From Nilaparvata lugens (Eukaryota > Arthropoda > Insecta > Hemiptera > Delphacidae), in NCBI RefSeq assembly GCF_014356525.2, contig NC_052505.1, positions 1,337,207-1,401,206 of the forward strand: DNA of 64,000 nt. Reading direction: 5' to 3'. The first letter of the stretch is position 1. The number at the start of each line of letters is the position of its first letter. The translations under genes and the position numbers were made by a program. The notes below the pieces were generated by a model. That model was not told the DNA's origin. It made no database searches and saw only the letters and a list, made by a program, of their open reading frames with translations. Positions 10,050-22,189 of this stretch are shown piece by piece.

Positions 10050-10731
10050 TCTGGTGTGGTACACTCACACAACTTTCCTTGCTCATTGATCTATAATCCT
10101 CATTCTTAAACGAGGATAATTTCGGGGAATAACATTATGCTGATTGGCGGCTAAATAATAAAAACTATGATTATACTATTGTACATTTTCCTTTGTTTGA
10201 ATTATGAAATTTGAGGATTTTTTAAAAGTTGTCTAAACAGCTGTTCTACAAATAAAATATCGACATGTGTTCTTTTGAATAAACTGCTCTAAGTAAATTT
10301 CTCAGGGATGGGTGGACCCCCTGTTAGTTTCCCAGGGAGGAGACTCATGCCAGTTAATAGAACTGATAAATAACTATACAGGGTATGAATTGAAAGAAAT
10401 CGGTCAAGTCATTTTTGAGAAAATCGTGATAGAATTTAACAAAATTCATTTCCTCAGGAATATTACGCAATTTGCCAGAAATGAGACTCATGTCAGTTGA
10501 TAGGGCTTATAAATAGCTATATAGGGTATAAATTCGAAGAAGAAAATCGTTAGATCCGTTTTCGAGAAAACCGTGAAAAATATGGTTTTTCAGCCATTAT
10601 CAGCCATTTTTTCCGCTATTTTGAATTGAATTCTATTGAATTCCTTATTGTCGGATCCTCATGGTATAAGGACCTTAAGTTTAAAATTTCAAGTCAATCG
10701 GTTAATTAGGAATGGAGTTATCGTGTTCACA

Positions 10732-10776
<45 letters not shown>

Positions 10777-10829
10777 TTTTTTGGAAAGCAATACTTTACT
10801 TACCCATGGTAATAGGGCAAGGAAAGTGA
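10050..10829 (+). mobile_element. R1 element, subfamily 2 (copy B)
   Basis: Starts TCTGGTGTGGTACACTCACA, then has subfamily-specific sequence (gaggataatttcggggaat) also found at 58915-59890. It has a CA tract near 10733-10774 and the terminal hairpin ending GGCAAGGAAAGT. Copy C follows after about 5 bases. Confidence 0.8.
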
Positions 10830-10833
10830 AAAA

Positions 10834-11495
10834 TCTGGTATGGCGTACTCACACAACTTTCCTTGCCGTTATGAAAATTGATCACCTGACACTAGTGTAA
10901 ACGCGCATCTCAAGACAAAGATCTGAGCCAGCTGGTGACAGTTCAATAACGTTGGATACACACGAGATCTGCCATCTCTTCATAGTGAATGATTTAATAG
11001 AATCAACAGTTGCCAACAGTTTGCAATTGAATAATTACATTTTCTCAAATTTCAAGCTTATTTTCAATTTAAGGTGAAAATGTTACTGGACATTAATTGA
11101 AGAGATTTCCATGCTCAATCTTTTCCACTCAAAAGTTTTCGTTCAAATTGTATCTGAAGCCTGATAATTAAGAATATAGAATCAAACTTTGCATAGATGG
11201 GGCGAAGATCCTGAAATTTTTACAGATATGGGACTTGTGGCAGTTGATAGAGCTTATCGATGACTATTTTAGGTATAACTTTAATCAAAATCGTTGGAGC
11301 CGTTTTCGAGAAAATCGCGAAAAACCCTGTTTTTGACAACATTTTTGCAATTTTAGCCGCCATCTTGAATTGGATTTGTTCGAAATTGTTCGTGTCGGAT
11401 CCTTAAAGTGTAAGGACCTTAAGTTACAAATTTCAAGTCATTCCAAGTCAGTTGATTAGAAGATGAGTTATCGTGTACACAGACGCACATACACT

Positions 11496-11543
<48 letters not shown>

Positions 11544-11679
11544 TACAGACCAATACCCAAAAACCACTTTTTTGGGCTCAGGGGACCTTAAAACGTATCG
11601 AAATTTAGAAATTGGGGTACCTTAATTTTTTTCGGAAAGCAATACTTCCCTTAACCATGGTAATAGAGCAAGGAAAGTG
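10834..11679 (+). mobile_element. R1 element, subfamily 1 (copy C)
   Basis: Starts TCTGGTATGGCGTACTCACA and runs full length with the CA tract at about 11498-11540 and hairpin end aaggaaagt. It is directly abutted to copy B at its 5' end and to a GAA tract at its 3' end. Confidence 0.8.
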
Positions 11680-11683
11680 AAAA

Positions 11684-11703
11684 AAGAAGAAGAAGAAGAA
11701 GAA

Positions 11704-11748
<45 letters not shown>

Positions 11749-11750
11749 TT
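11684..11750. repeat. GAA microsatellite
   Basis: About 20 units of GAA/GAG immediately after R1 copy C. It gives rise to a spurious poly-F frame on the other strand. Confidence 0.9.
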
Positions 11751-12576
11751 TTCGAGAGAAGAACGAGATTAGGCTACAAATTTTTTCAACACTGTTGTCC
11801 ACAATATGACGATCCTTCAAATTGTTTGTAAAGATGACAATGTTTCTACTCATCTCAATGTAGACAACCTCTGTAATCTGGCTTGGAATCTTTTTAGATT
11901 CGTGGAAAAATAGTGATGAAAAAGTCAAAGAGGAAAAAGATGAGTGCATTTCGAAGATTTCAAGTTATTGATTAGAAAGATTATATTTGAAGAGCAGAGA
12001 TGAGAGACGAGGAGATTTGTGGAATGATGATAAGGAAAGCAGAGTGAGCCTAAAAGGGTGACAAGGAGAGATAGAGTAGGAGAGATGAGTGAGAGACAAG
12101 GAAACACGGAGAAGAAAATTATTGTGGAATGATGATAAGGGAAGTGAAAGGGCAAACACCAAGGGCTCGACTCCTCACCCCATCAAATATTTTCACAATC
12201 TGTTGGAGAAAATGGCTTATTGGAGGAAGGGATCAAGACAGGTACTTAAATCATTGTTCTCAACCCTTGTCATCTCACCCCTCGATTGGGCCTTTTTTTT
12301 AATTAAAAAGCGATTCTTCATCAGACTTGGAAAGTCACTAACCGAGGATTCCTAAGTACTCGGTTGAATTGCAATGATTTGTCAGCTTTTGTTTGTTTCT
12401 CGATTGTCTTTTTTTATGTTTTTTGAAAGATTTGTGAGCTTTTGTTTGTTTCTTAACTGACTAATCTTGATACAAAATGGTAATGGATGGCAACTCTTAG
12501 AGCTCTACTGGACTGGATAATAGAGAGAAAAACTTCTTTGAATCTTAAAAAGCATGAGAGCTTGAGTCAATGAGCT
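11751..12576. other. GA-rich intergenic sequence, no gene
   Basis: Contains an imperfect 105-bp direct repeat (tggaatgatgataaggaaag near 12018, tggaatgatgataagggaag near 12124). From 12390 a segment matches 21580-21740 (gcttttgtttgtttct, gacaaaatggtaatgg), the inner part of an R5 element. No gene is recognised. Confidence 0.5.
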
Positions 12577-12972
12577 CTAGTAGTTCTGTGAACAGTAGAC
12601 CTCACGCAGTATTCTCATCCACAAGTAGCTGATTGAAACTATAGACCTTATCGAAATACAGCAAAAGACTGGCTTCTCCACACATATTTATGTGTAATCA
12701 CTTGTCAGCTGATTTATGATGAAATAATTCCATAGTCTGATTTTTACTCTAATATTGGCGTATGAAGGAGGCTCCTTTTTCCTTTCATATTATCCTTGAA
12801 AAGCAAAATTTCCAAAAAACCTTGTACATACGTCGACGCGAAATTAAAAAAGGAACATACCTGGCAAATTTCATGAAAATCTATTACCGCGTTTCGCCGT
12901 AAATGCGCAACATATAAACATTAAGAGAAATGTCAAACCGTCGACTTGAACCTTAGACCTCACTTCGCTCGT
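12577..12972 (-). mobile_element. R6 element, minus-strand copy
   Basis: Reads on the minus strand from gacctcacttcgctcg to ctagtagttctgtgaaca with internal landmarks aaggaggctcctttttcc and accgcgtttcgccgtaaatg. At its right end it fuses with an R5 copy through shared cttcgctcgttatt. Confidence 0.7.
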
Positions 12973-13338
12973 TATTTTAATTTATCGATAAACAGAACAC
13001 AATTCTCTAAAATGATCGTGTTTATATTTCACAGCTGGCTATATGGCATCTTATGAATTTCGGGGATGCGATATTTTGATTTTTCACAGAATCACTCGCT
13101 GACTCACCTTTTTACTATCCACAGCTATTTCAACCAAGGATGAATGATCCTTTTAATGTCGTTCAGCGAATTTTCCCAAGGATGAGACCTAGTGCAATCG
13201 AATTTTTATATCATAAACCTACTATGTTCAAAATTTCGTGAAAATCGTTAGAGCCGTTTTCGAGATACGTAGAACATAAATAACCAGATATAAATATACA
13301 AAAATACAGAAATTGCTCGCTTGATATAATAGGATTTA
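12966..13338 (+). mobile_element. R5 element, copy 1
   Basis: Landmarks: aacagaacacaattctctaa, tttcggggatgcgatatttt, gttagagccgttttcgagat, and 3' end gaaattgctcgcttgatata. Non-coding in every copy seen. Terminal GAGCGAAGCTC-like hairpins are shared with R6. Confidence 0.65.
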
Positions 13339-13372
13339 TACTTTATTTACAGATTCAGCCTACTTGGGGTCA

Positions 13373-13892
13373 TCTATATAATAAGAGAGAGTAGGGTTGT
13401 GTTTGTTCGTGTGTTCGTTTGTTCGTTTGTTCGTTTGTTCGCATCAAAACATGTCAACTTGTGGATTGCATACCGGAAAAACGGGAATGATTTAGATCTC
13501 CTAATTTTGAACATAGATTCTAAAAATATCAATCTCGTGCACCTGGAAGCCCAAATTTCAATTTTCCTTCTAGATTTTTCAGAATTAATGTTCAAACTTC
13601 ATTAATAGTACATACGATTTCATAAAAAAATCACCAAATCATAAATATGGTCGGAATTAGAAAAAATTATTATATAAAAGAACTGGATTATACACGTATA
13701 CAGGTGTAAAGTACTATAGGAAAATTAAGTTTGACGCATCATCAGTTCTGAACTACTGGACTGATTTACTTGAAATGCTGCTTATAAATTCTTAATCAAC
13801 CGAGGATTCTTATAGGCCTATTTTAAATTCTTCTGGATTTCATTACGTCAAGTTTTAAAATAAACCCTTGCGAAGCACGGGTTACCTGCTAG
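13373..13892 (+). mobile_element. Non-autonomous Helitron, 520 bp
   Basis: Has a 5' TC (TCTATATAATAAGAGAGAG), a stretch of gttcgtttgttcgtttg just inside the 5' end, and a 3' end of ...gcgaagcacgggttacctgCTAG. It sits exactly between A (13372) and T (13893), as known for Helitrons. A short GC-rich hairpin (ccttgcgaagcacggg) precedes CTAG. It has no RepHel coding capacity. Partial copies: 15690-15770, 24958-25157, 47568-47735. Confidence 0.85.
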
Positions 13893-14513
13893 TATAGTAT
13901 AAATATTGAACTGAATCTTTCGAGAATATTATGCCATAACCTGCCAAATTTTATCATCCCATCTTGATTGTTATCCATCCACAGTGATTGGATGGAGAAG
14001 AAGATTTCAATATTGTTTCACTTGAATGAATAAATGAGTTTATTTCCTCCTCAAATTACAAATTACAAAAGTATAAATTAAATAGTATCTTGGAAATTAT
14101 ACTGATCACGTATTCAGTTGTGTGATCAGATAATCAAAGTAAAGATAATCAAACTTCTGTCCACCAGTAGTATTTTATGATTGTGGAGGGTTTGTATTGG
14201 TGAGGCCAGCGTACAACAGTTCTCTGAGGAATGTCAGATTGAAGGAGAGGTGCAAAATCTAATCGAGAAAGGAATCTGGGTCGATTACTCTCCGTCACTA
14301 CGTCATGAGACAAAACAATTATTGTTAAACTCAACAAGAGGCAACCTAGAACTATTTCCCTTTTTCCCTTTTTCCCTTTTGGTGCCGTATCTTTTTCTTG
14401 ATGTTTCTATCCGCAATTCACTGCACATTGATCAACGTAATGATCTGAAAGGGATAATTATTTATTATATTGAGACATCAAATCATGATTGATAGTAGAT
14501 TAATATTTTACTA

Positions 14514-15594
14514 TTGACCGAACGAAGTGAGGTCTAAGATTCAAGTCGACGGTTTGGCATTTCTCTTAATGTTTAAATGTTTATATGTTTCGCATTTACG
14601 GCGAAACGCGGTAATAGATTTTCATGGAATTTGACAGGTATGCTCCTTTTTAAATTGCGCGTCGACGTATATACAAGGTTTTTGGAGATTTTACATTTCA
14701 GGATAATATTATAAAAGGAAAAAGGAGCCTCCTTCATACGCCAATATTAGAGTTAAAATCAGACTATAAATTATTATTCATCATAAATCAGCTGACAAGT
14801 GATTACACAGATGTGTGGAGAAGCCAGTCTATTACCATAGCCACCTCTAATACAAGGCCGACGATGTTGCAACGTCGCAGTGTAGGCCTACAATCTAATA
14901 CATGATTGGTGAAAAAGATCAGCTGGTATTTTTTAAAATATTTTTCACCAATCATGTATTAGATTCTTGGCCTACACTGCGACGTTGCAATATCGTAGGC
15001 CACGGCCTTGTATTAGAGGTGGCTATGCTATTAATGTATTGGTATAAGGACTATAGTTTCAATCAAAGACATTAAAGAGTTATGCATCTTTAAGCTGGGT
15101 TTACACCAAAGTTATAAACAAAATGGTTATAACTTAATCCTAATAGATTCTATTAGATTGAACGGAAGTTGACAAACACATATGTTCAAGTTATGTTCAA
15201 TCTAATGTAATCTAAAAGGGTTGAGTTATTAACATTTTTTAATAAATTTAGTCTAATCGCAGCTTTAAGGTATTTGGTTTCAATATTTTGTTTTGCAGTC
15301 ATGGTATTATTATCCGTGCCCATCAGTATCAATATTCTCACATTCGAAAAAACTTATTTAATAGGTGAAAAAAAATAAACAAATGAACTAAATAATGCTG
15401 GAGAAATTACAATATTTTTGATTCTAAAAAATTAATTTTCATCAGATAGAAAGATCATCACGGAACTGGATGAATTATATCATATGGAATACAAATTCAA
15501 ACGTGAACTGAGCTTGTTAACATTTAAAACAGTTGACATCTGGTACTTGTGGATGAGAATACTGCGTGAGGTCTACTGTTTACAGAACTACTAG
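14514..15594 (+). mobile_element. R6 element, long copy with nested MITE
   Basis: From TTGACCGAACGAAGTGAGGT to GTGAGGTCTACTGTTTACAG then aactactagt. It contains the 193-bp MITE at 14835-15027. It is the most complete R6 copy apart from that at 29929-31499. Confidence 0.75.
14835..15027. mobile_element. Long-TIR MITE inside R6
   Basis: Almost a perfect hairpin: CCATAGCCACCTCTAATACA at the left and TGTATTAGAGGTGGCTATG at the right, with arms of about 85 bp. Flanking CTATTA (14829-14834 and 15028-15033) looks like a target duplication. Fragment of the same end occurs near 2329 (agaggtggctgtc). Confidence 0.8.
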
Positions 15595-15689
15595 TGCCGT
15601 TAGGATGCAGCATAAGAGAACAGTACTTTGGACGCCTGTACAAAAAATATAATTTAATCTCTAATAATAATAATTCATTGACTAATATA

Positions 15690-15770
15690 CGTAGAGGTTA
15701 GAAAATTCACGAATAACGCATCATCACGTCTGAACTACTCAACTGATTAATTGGAATTGTGTATATTGTA
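15690..15770 (+). mobile_element. Helitron fragment
   Basis: cgcatcatcacgtctgaact and neighbouring bases match the inner 3' half of 13373-13892. Both ends are lost. Confidence 0.5.
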
Positions 15771-15799
15771 ATAGTAATATCTACAATGAATATTACTAT

Positions 15800-16364
15800 T
15801 ACAGAACATTAATGTTATAGAACATTAATTGTGGAAATTTCCATGCTGAATCTTTTGCACTTGAAATTTTGTGTTTAATTTCATCTGAAGCCAGATAATT
15901 GGGAATCTAAAATCAAACCTTGATGGGGCTGATCTCCTGAAATTTTTACAGATATGGGACTTGTGGCAGTTGACAGAGCTTATCAATGACCATTTTAGGT
16001 ACAAATTTGATCAAAATCGTTGGAGCCGTTTTCGAGAAAATCGTGAAAGACCCTGTTTTTGACAAAATTTCGCCATTTTAGCCGCCATCTTGAATTGCAT
16101 GTGATCGAAATTGTTCGTGTCGGATCCTTATAGTGTAAGGACCTTAACTAAAAAGTTTCAAGTCATTCCGTTAATTGGAAGATGAGATATCGTGTACACA
16201 GACACACATACACTCATACACAAACACATACAGACCAATACCCAAAAACCACTTTTTTGGACTCAGGGGACCTTGAAACATACAAATTTGGAAATTGAGG
16301 TACCTTAATTTTTTTCGGAAAGCAATACTTTCCTTACCTATGGTAATAGGGCAAGGAAAGTGAA
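15800..16364 (+). mobile_element. R1 element, 5'-truncated (copy D)
   Basis: Begins within the internal aacattaattgt segment, keeps the gttggagccgttttcgagaa motif and the 3' hairpin with GGCAAGGAAAGT. The CA tract is short and broken. Confidence 0.75.
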
Positions 16365-16597
16365 AATAAAGCACATTGTATTCACATTGGTTTGTGATAA
16401 GAATGGTGGAGCCATCCAGGTCTTGTTTGATAGCAAATTGAGTCTTAATTCAAGTCAGTTTTGTTGTATTCAAGTGTTTCCAAAATGACATCTGCTCAGG
16501 GTAATATCACCGAAAATTGACGAGGGAGAAGCACATCTTTACGATTTTCCATTGCTGATGATCCCACATGAGCTTTTAGCTTATGACTGGGTAATGT

Positions 16598-16863
16598 CAT
16601 AGAGAAATAATAGCGTGAGTGGATAGATATCTCATGGTATAGGGCGTTTATGTCGCAACCTTTACTGTTATCTCAAGCCGATCACTGTTGACTATTTTCG
16701 AATTTCACTGTTTTGTTGGGGTGAGAGTGTATAAAAGGCACAGTATGAGAGACTACCAGTATCATACAGCTTCACGGGAAAGAATTACATGAATATAACA
16801 GTAAAAGTAGCGACATAAACGCCCTATACCATGGGATATCTACTTATGCTATTGTTTCTCTAT
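16598..16863. mobile_element. P- or hAT-like MITE with 8-bp TSD, copy 1
   Basis: 266 bp with about 70-bp imperfect TIRs (CATAGAGAAATAATAGC and the inverse GCTATTGTTTCTCTAT). It is flanked by GGTAATGT at 16590-16597 and 16864-16871. Eight-base duplications are known for both hAT and P superfamilies; the CA start and GG-led duplication lean towards P. It has no coding sequence. Confidence 0.85.
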
Positions 16864-16867
16864 GGTA

Positions 16868-17000
16868 ATGTTAAGTGCTTGGATGACTCGATAGGATGAT
16901 CAAACGTCCATGCCAATAGTCTGGATTCGAACCCACGACCAGGTATATCTAGCAGACTGAAGGGTATACAGTGACTAAGTCATTCTATAGTCACTGTGGA
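16868..17000 (-). ncRNA. tRNA-derived SINE head or tRNA pseudogene
   Basis: On the minus strand a B-box-like ggttcgaatcc (16924-16935 region) lies about 45 bases after a possible A-box (gacttagtcactg). The stems do not fold into a clear tRNA, so this is more likely a SINE head. It adjoins the MITE at 16598-16863. Confidence 0.4.
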
Positions 17001-17990
17001 AGGGTGTCAACTCGGCTAACCTGCCCGGCAAAGGATTGCTTTTTGAAGTCTCCAAATATCTGTTTGAGATTTGAGATTAAAGGCCTCTTTTATTATCAAG
17101 TTATACCAAAGGAAGTATCCAATTCCTATTATGTGTTGTAAGCACGATATGGACGCTCCACCAAATATGTAAGCAATATGTGGACGGCGGGAGAAGCCTC
17201 TACCAAATATGTAAGCAAAATGTGCCTTCACTGAATATGTAAGGGTGGGAAAATGAAAAATAAGAAAAGATCGTACAGGTTTTCGATATTTAAAACAAAC
17301 AATAAATTATTTGTACAAAATTAGAATTATAATTAGAAATAACGAAATAATAATAAAACAGATGAATATTTCAAGGGCTACTCGCTTTGCTGCTAGTAAA
17401 GATTCATTTGTTGTGGTAATGAAAAATTTAAAACAATGACTCAGTAGTCACCTACCTTTATGAAAATGGCTTCCCAATTTGGCATCCACTGGTTGAAACG
17501 CGACGTTAATTATTAATTAAAAATCAAAAAAACTGATCTAATGAAGTGGGTTCAGATCCCTTCCTATTCAATAATACAATTCTCTTTAAACTGCCCGAAC
17601 TGTGACAGGAAAACTGTATTATAAAACAAGAACAAAATCTATCCCCTTCACCAGAACAGCCGGACTTTACTCACAGTCGTCTCGAACGAGCTCACACACC
17701 ACACTCACAAGTAAAATTTTGGGTATCAAATATAACTCAGTCAATGCCAAACATGAAGCCATTTCAAATACATATTTTTATCAGTCGCACAAGCGGGCAC
17801 GTTTGTTATCAAAAACAAAAGAGAAGCTACAATAATTTTGACAACAAATGAAATAAACAATCTTTCTGTCGATGACAAAAATTGTTCAAAGACAAAAACA
17901 CTGTTCATTAAACATTTCTAAATTAAAACTCTAAAATCCCTGATCAATATGAGATAAATATATGATTCATATTCATATTAGTATATGTCC
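17001..17990. other. Mostly unique sequence, no gene
   Basis: Includes two near copies of ccaaatatgtaagcaa (17161, 17201). Short open frames on both strands lack recognisable domains. Confidence 0.4.
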
Positions 17991-17999
17991 CATATGACC

Positions 18000-18225
18000 A
18001 GGTGACAGTGTTCAATAGAAGAATTGAATATGAATAGAACCAACGTTTCTATTGATAGTATCTGATATTACAGCTAAGAGATGAAATCGAATTATCTTAT
18101 TTTTCTAGAAACAACGCTTGGTTTTTTTGTATACGAATAAAACCAAGCTTAAATATTGATAGTATCTGATATTACAGCTAAGAGATTTAATAGAATTATC
18201 TCATTTTTCGCCACACTGCACAGAA
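18000..18225. repeat. Local duplication, roughly 100-bp unit
   Basis: attgatagtatctgatatta followed by cagctaagagat appears at 18051 and 18153, and again split around the R2 element (left part before 18900, right part at 19291). This provides the empty site for that R2 insertion. Confidence 0.75.
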
Positions 18226-18902
18226 AGCAGCTGTTTTTCAGTCACTACATAGATCTGAAAGACATTGTTTGCAGACGACTCTCGTCTGACGTCAGAACAG
18301 GTTTCTTTCCGGCTAAGGCCCCTTTCCGGCCGCTTTTTGAAAATTTTTGAAAATGTGTTTGGACAACTGTGCCATTTGGTGCATTGTGTTCAGGAGGGTG
18401 AGATCGGAAATTTCCACCCCACTTTGAGTACCCTACGACGTCTGGTTCTTGAGATATGAGACATCAAAGTTTCCCCCCCCCTCATAAAACATTCTTATTC
18501 AATTTATTATTCTTATATGGCTGATGCCAAAAAGTTAGGCAGCTGATGCAATGCATCTATTGTCTCTTTTGATTGAAAATCATCACCTAAGCCAAGCTAG
18601 ATGACAACAAACTCTACTTGACAACATCAGCTGTTGGAACATAAAAGAGACCCACGAAACCGCCAAACTTTTTGGCGTCAGCTATACCTGTAGTGTGGCG
18701 AACAATATCGTATGCGACTCTCTCAGAAAGGTGTTTACGGTATTCGGATAACATATTCCCATACATAACACATTCCGGAAACTATCCTCATACCGTAAAC
18801 ACTAACTTTCTGTGCTTGTAGCGTAATATACTATTTCTAGAAACGAATAGAACCGACGTTGAGTTTTCTCCCAGACGAATAGAACCAACGCTTGAATTGA
18901 TG

Positions 18903-19288
18903 TAGTGAGGTCCACTTTATAATGGCAGTGTTTGATTAGCAATTGTACTGCTATCCTTGTCTATCATTCAACAAAGCGGATAGCGCTATCTCTTTCTCGC
19001 TTTGTTCTGCTGCCAGATCATCTTTCAACAATGTATAATTGATAATTAATCAACAAAATATTTCATCTGAATTATGAAAATTGATTATTAAGTTATTGAA
19101 AAATATAAGTTCCTGCTTAATAAAATAAAATTGATTATTTTAAACGAGAATGAACAGTTAATATTACATCAATAAACCTGTATCAGCTACCATCTATAGA
19201 AGGCATTGACAATAGGCCTACAGAAGTTCGGCAACGTTGTTCTGCTATCTTTCTCTACTGCCATTATAACGTGGACCAGTCCTCACTG
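18903..19288 (+). mobile_element. R2 MITE, intact copy with TA target
   Basis: 386 bp from TAGTGAGGTCCACTTTATAA to CCATTATAACGTGGACC..CACTG. Inverted termini are about 30 bp. The flanking pair is TG (18901-18902, mutated) and TA (19289-19290). The neighbouring repeats read attgaTAgtatctgat without insert, showing that TA is the target. This fits the Tc1/mariner group. No transposase is present. Confidence 0.85.
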
Positions 19289-19330
19289 TAGTAGCTGATA
19301 TCACAGCTAAGAGATGGAATCGAATTATTT

Positions 19331-19463
19331 TTACTTTCCTTGCCCTATTACCATAGGTAAGGAAAGTATTGCTCTCCGAAAAAAATTAAGGTACCCCAAT
19401 TTCTAAATTTCTATACGTTTCAAGGTCCCCTGAGTCCAAAAAACTGTTTTTTGGGTATTGGTC

Positions 19464-19551
<88 letters not shown>

Positions 19552-20200
19552 AGTGTATGTGCGTCGTGTACACGATATCTCATCTCCCAATTAACGGAAT
19601 GACTTGAAATTTGTAACTCAAGTTCCTTTCACTATAAGGATCCGACACGAACAATTTCGATCAAATGCAATTCAAGATGGCGGCTAAAATGTCGAAAATG
19701 TTGTCAAAAACAGGGTTTTTCGTGATTTTCTCGGAAACGGCTTCAACGATTTTGATCAAATTCATACCTAAAATAGCCATCGATAAGCTCTATCAACTGC
19801 CACAAGTCTCATATCTGTAAAAATTTCAGGAGCTCCGCCCCATCAATGCAGATAGATTCCCAATCATCAAGCTTCAGATACAATTGAAACAAAACAAATC
19901 AAGTGGAGTAGATTGAGCATGAAAATCTCTACAATTAATGTTCAGTAACATTTTCACCTAAAATTGAGAATAAGCTTTAAATTCGAGAAAATATGATTAT
20001 TCAATTGCAAAATATTGTTGATTCTATTAAATCATTCACTATGAAGAGATAGCAGACCTCATGTGTGTCTCCAGCGTTATTGCCCTGTCACCAGCTGGCT
20101 CAAATATTTGAATAGTAGACTTGAGATGCGCGGGAACACTAGCGTCAGGTGATCAATTTTCATAACGGCAAGGAAAGTTGTGTGAGTGCGCCACACCAGA
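19331..20200 (-). mobile_element. R1 element, full length, minus (copy E)
   Basis: Reverse of the family: starts actttccttgccctattacc and ends gcgccacaccaga. It contains a GT tract at about 19466-19549. Confidence 0.85.
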
Positions 20201-20209
20201 TTTTTTTTT

Positions 20210-20540
20210 ATGAAGTCAGATCTGTGTTATTGGTGTTTCAATGTAACTGACAACCAGCCCAGAACAAGAGGATCAAACTGTCTGTCTTTGTGACAGATTT
20301 GAATTGAATGAGCTCGAAATAGGTTCCATTTTCGCAGATGAATCCTATTTCATACTACAGGTGTTTTGAAATCAATACTTGGATGAATATTCTTTACTGC
20401 CATTGTAAAGTGAAAAGTGTAAATTTGTAGTATTGTGCTCACTGTGACCAGGACCTCTTTATATAGGCCTCCTACCGGATGTCAGCCTAGAAGAAAAATG
20501 GCCGCCGTATGCGGTGGTCTTATAGAAATTCCTACTGAGA
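20210..20540. other. Unique sequence, no gene
   Basis: A 72-codon open frame on the plus strand has no recognisable motif. I see no further features. Confidence 0.35.
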
Positions 20541-20690
20541 AAAAATTAGGGATGGGTATCGATACATCGATGTTTAAAACCATCGATGTTTTAACATCAA
20601 ACATCGTTGTTTTTAACATCGATGTTTACTGTTCGATGTTTTTCACTTATTGATGGTTTTACCTAGACATCGGTCATCCGATGTTTTTCC
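20541..20690. repeat. Cluster of ATCGATGTTT motifs
   Basis: At least eight forward or inverted occurrences of acatcgatgttt-like words in 140 bases, beginning gggatgggtatcgataca. This recalls ends of hAT-type insect elements (inference), but I see no matching right end. Confidence 0.5.
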
Positions 20691-20699
20691 CAACTAAAA

Positions 20700-21545
20700 T
20701 GAATTTTTAATTTAGGCTCTCTGTATTTTTATGTGAGACTGTTGGATACTCTTGAAGATTTACATAACTTCTGTAGCTCTTGTCAAGGTTAGATACTTAT
20801 TTAGAATTAAATAAGAGGTCGGATTCTTCGTTTCTTAGGAAGAAACAGTTTTTTCTTATTACAAGTGCTTTCCTCAACATACGTTTAACACCAATTAATC
20901 TAGCTCTGGAATAGAGGTATTCGTATTGTAAGGAGTGTAGATATCCATATAAAAAAACTTTAATCATTTCCATTACCTAAATAAAACTATCAGGTATTGA
21001 ATGAATACGATATGAGTAACAATGATTGCTAAAATTAGCTTAGGATGAAACTCCAGACAGAATCTTCAAGGATATCCCGAGAGGTTTCTGAGTTAACTAT
21101 GAAGATGACAAATCTTGTAAACTACCTATAATAGAGTTGATGTATCTTTCTAGTATGTTGAGGATTACAGATTTCTAGTATTCATACGTTTCATTAGATT
21201 TGATTGAAATTAAAGTTATTATCATAAATCTGGACTACTTCAAACAAATGAGAGATTCTAGGGTTACCTAGAATACATTGTATTCTGGGTAAATTGAGGC
21301 ACGTAATAAGGAAACCAGTTAGTGTTCTTTATGCTATAGTTTGTTCTAGTATATAGTATCTAGTTTATAGTATTGTTCTAGTATGTTAGTTTTCTTTACT
21401 CCGTGATTGAGGGAATCCATTTGATATTTTAAATGGAGAATAAAACAAATTTGACACTCTACCAAACTGATTGAGCATTGACACTACATGTATTAGACTG
21501 GACATTTTTCTGTATTTTTCTTCAGAAACAAGTTGAAATAGAACC
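20700..21545. other. Unique AT-rich stretch
   Basis: Contains only cryptic repeats (tagttctagtatgttag variants near 21330-21390). No gene or element termini are recognised. Confidence 0.4.
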
Positions 21546-21548
21546 AAA

Positions 21549-22160
21549 TATCGGGGCACCGAGCTTCGCTCGATTGTCTTTTTTTATGTTTTTTGAATGA
21601 TTTGTGAGCTTTTGTTTGTTTCTCAACTGACTAATCTTGAGACAAAATGGTAATGGATTGTCAACTCTTAGAGCTCCACTGGATTGGATAATACAGAAAA
21701 TAATTATTCCTTTTGAATCTTAAAAAACACAAGTTGACTGAATGATTAATATTATCTAATATCGGGGCAACGAGATCGCTCGTTATTTCTATTATTGATA
21801 AACAGAACACAATTCTCTAAAACGATCGTGTTTATAATTCACAGCTGGCTATACGTCAGCTTATGAATTTCGGGGATGCGATATTTTGATTTTCCACGGA
21901 ATCACTCGCTCACTGTTTACCATCCACAGATGATGAAAGTCTCAGCTGTTTGAGCCAAGGATGAATTATCATTTTAATGTCTTTCAGCGAGTTTTCCCAA
22001 CGATGAGACCTAGTGCAATCGAATTTTTATATCATAAACCTATTATGTTCCAAATTTCGTGGAAATCGTTAGAGCCGTTTTCGAGATCTGTTGAACATAA
22101 ATAGCCAGATATAAAAATATAAAACAGATATACAGAAATTGATTGCTTAATATAATAGAA
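21549..22160 (+). mobile_element. R5 element with doubled 5' part, copy 2
   Basis: tatcggggcaccgagcttcg at 21549 and tatcggggcaacgagatcgc near 21759 give two 5' starts in tandem, followed by the usual body and the 3' end aaattgattgcttaatataa. Confidence 0.65.
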
Positions 22161-22189
22161 AAATAGAAAACTGGAATATTGTGTGAAAA

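Noticed and set aside
17016..17231. 71-codon minus-strand frame with AYIFG repeats
   Set aside because: The repeats come from a short local DNA duplication; no protein family recognised.
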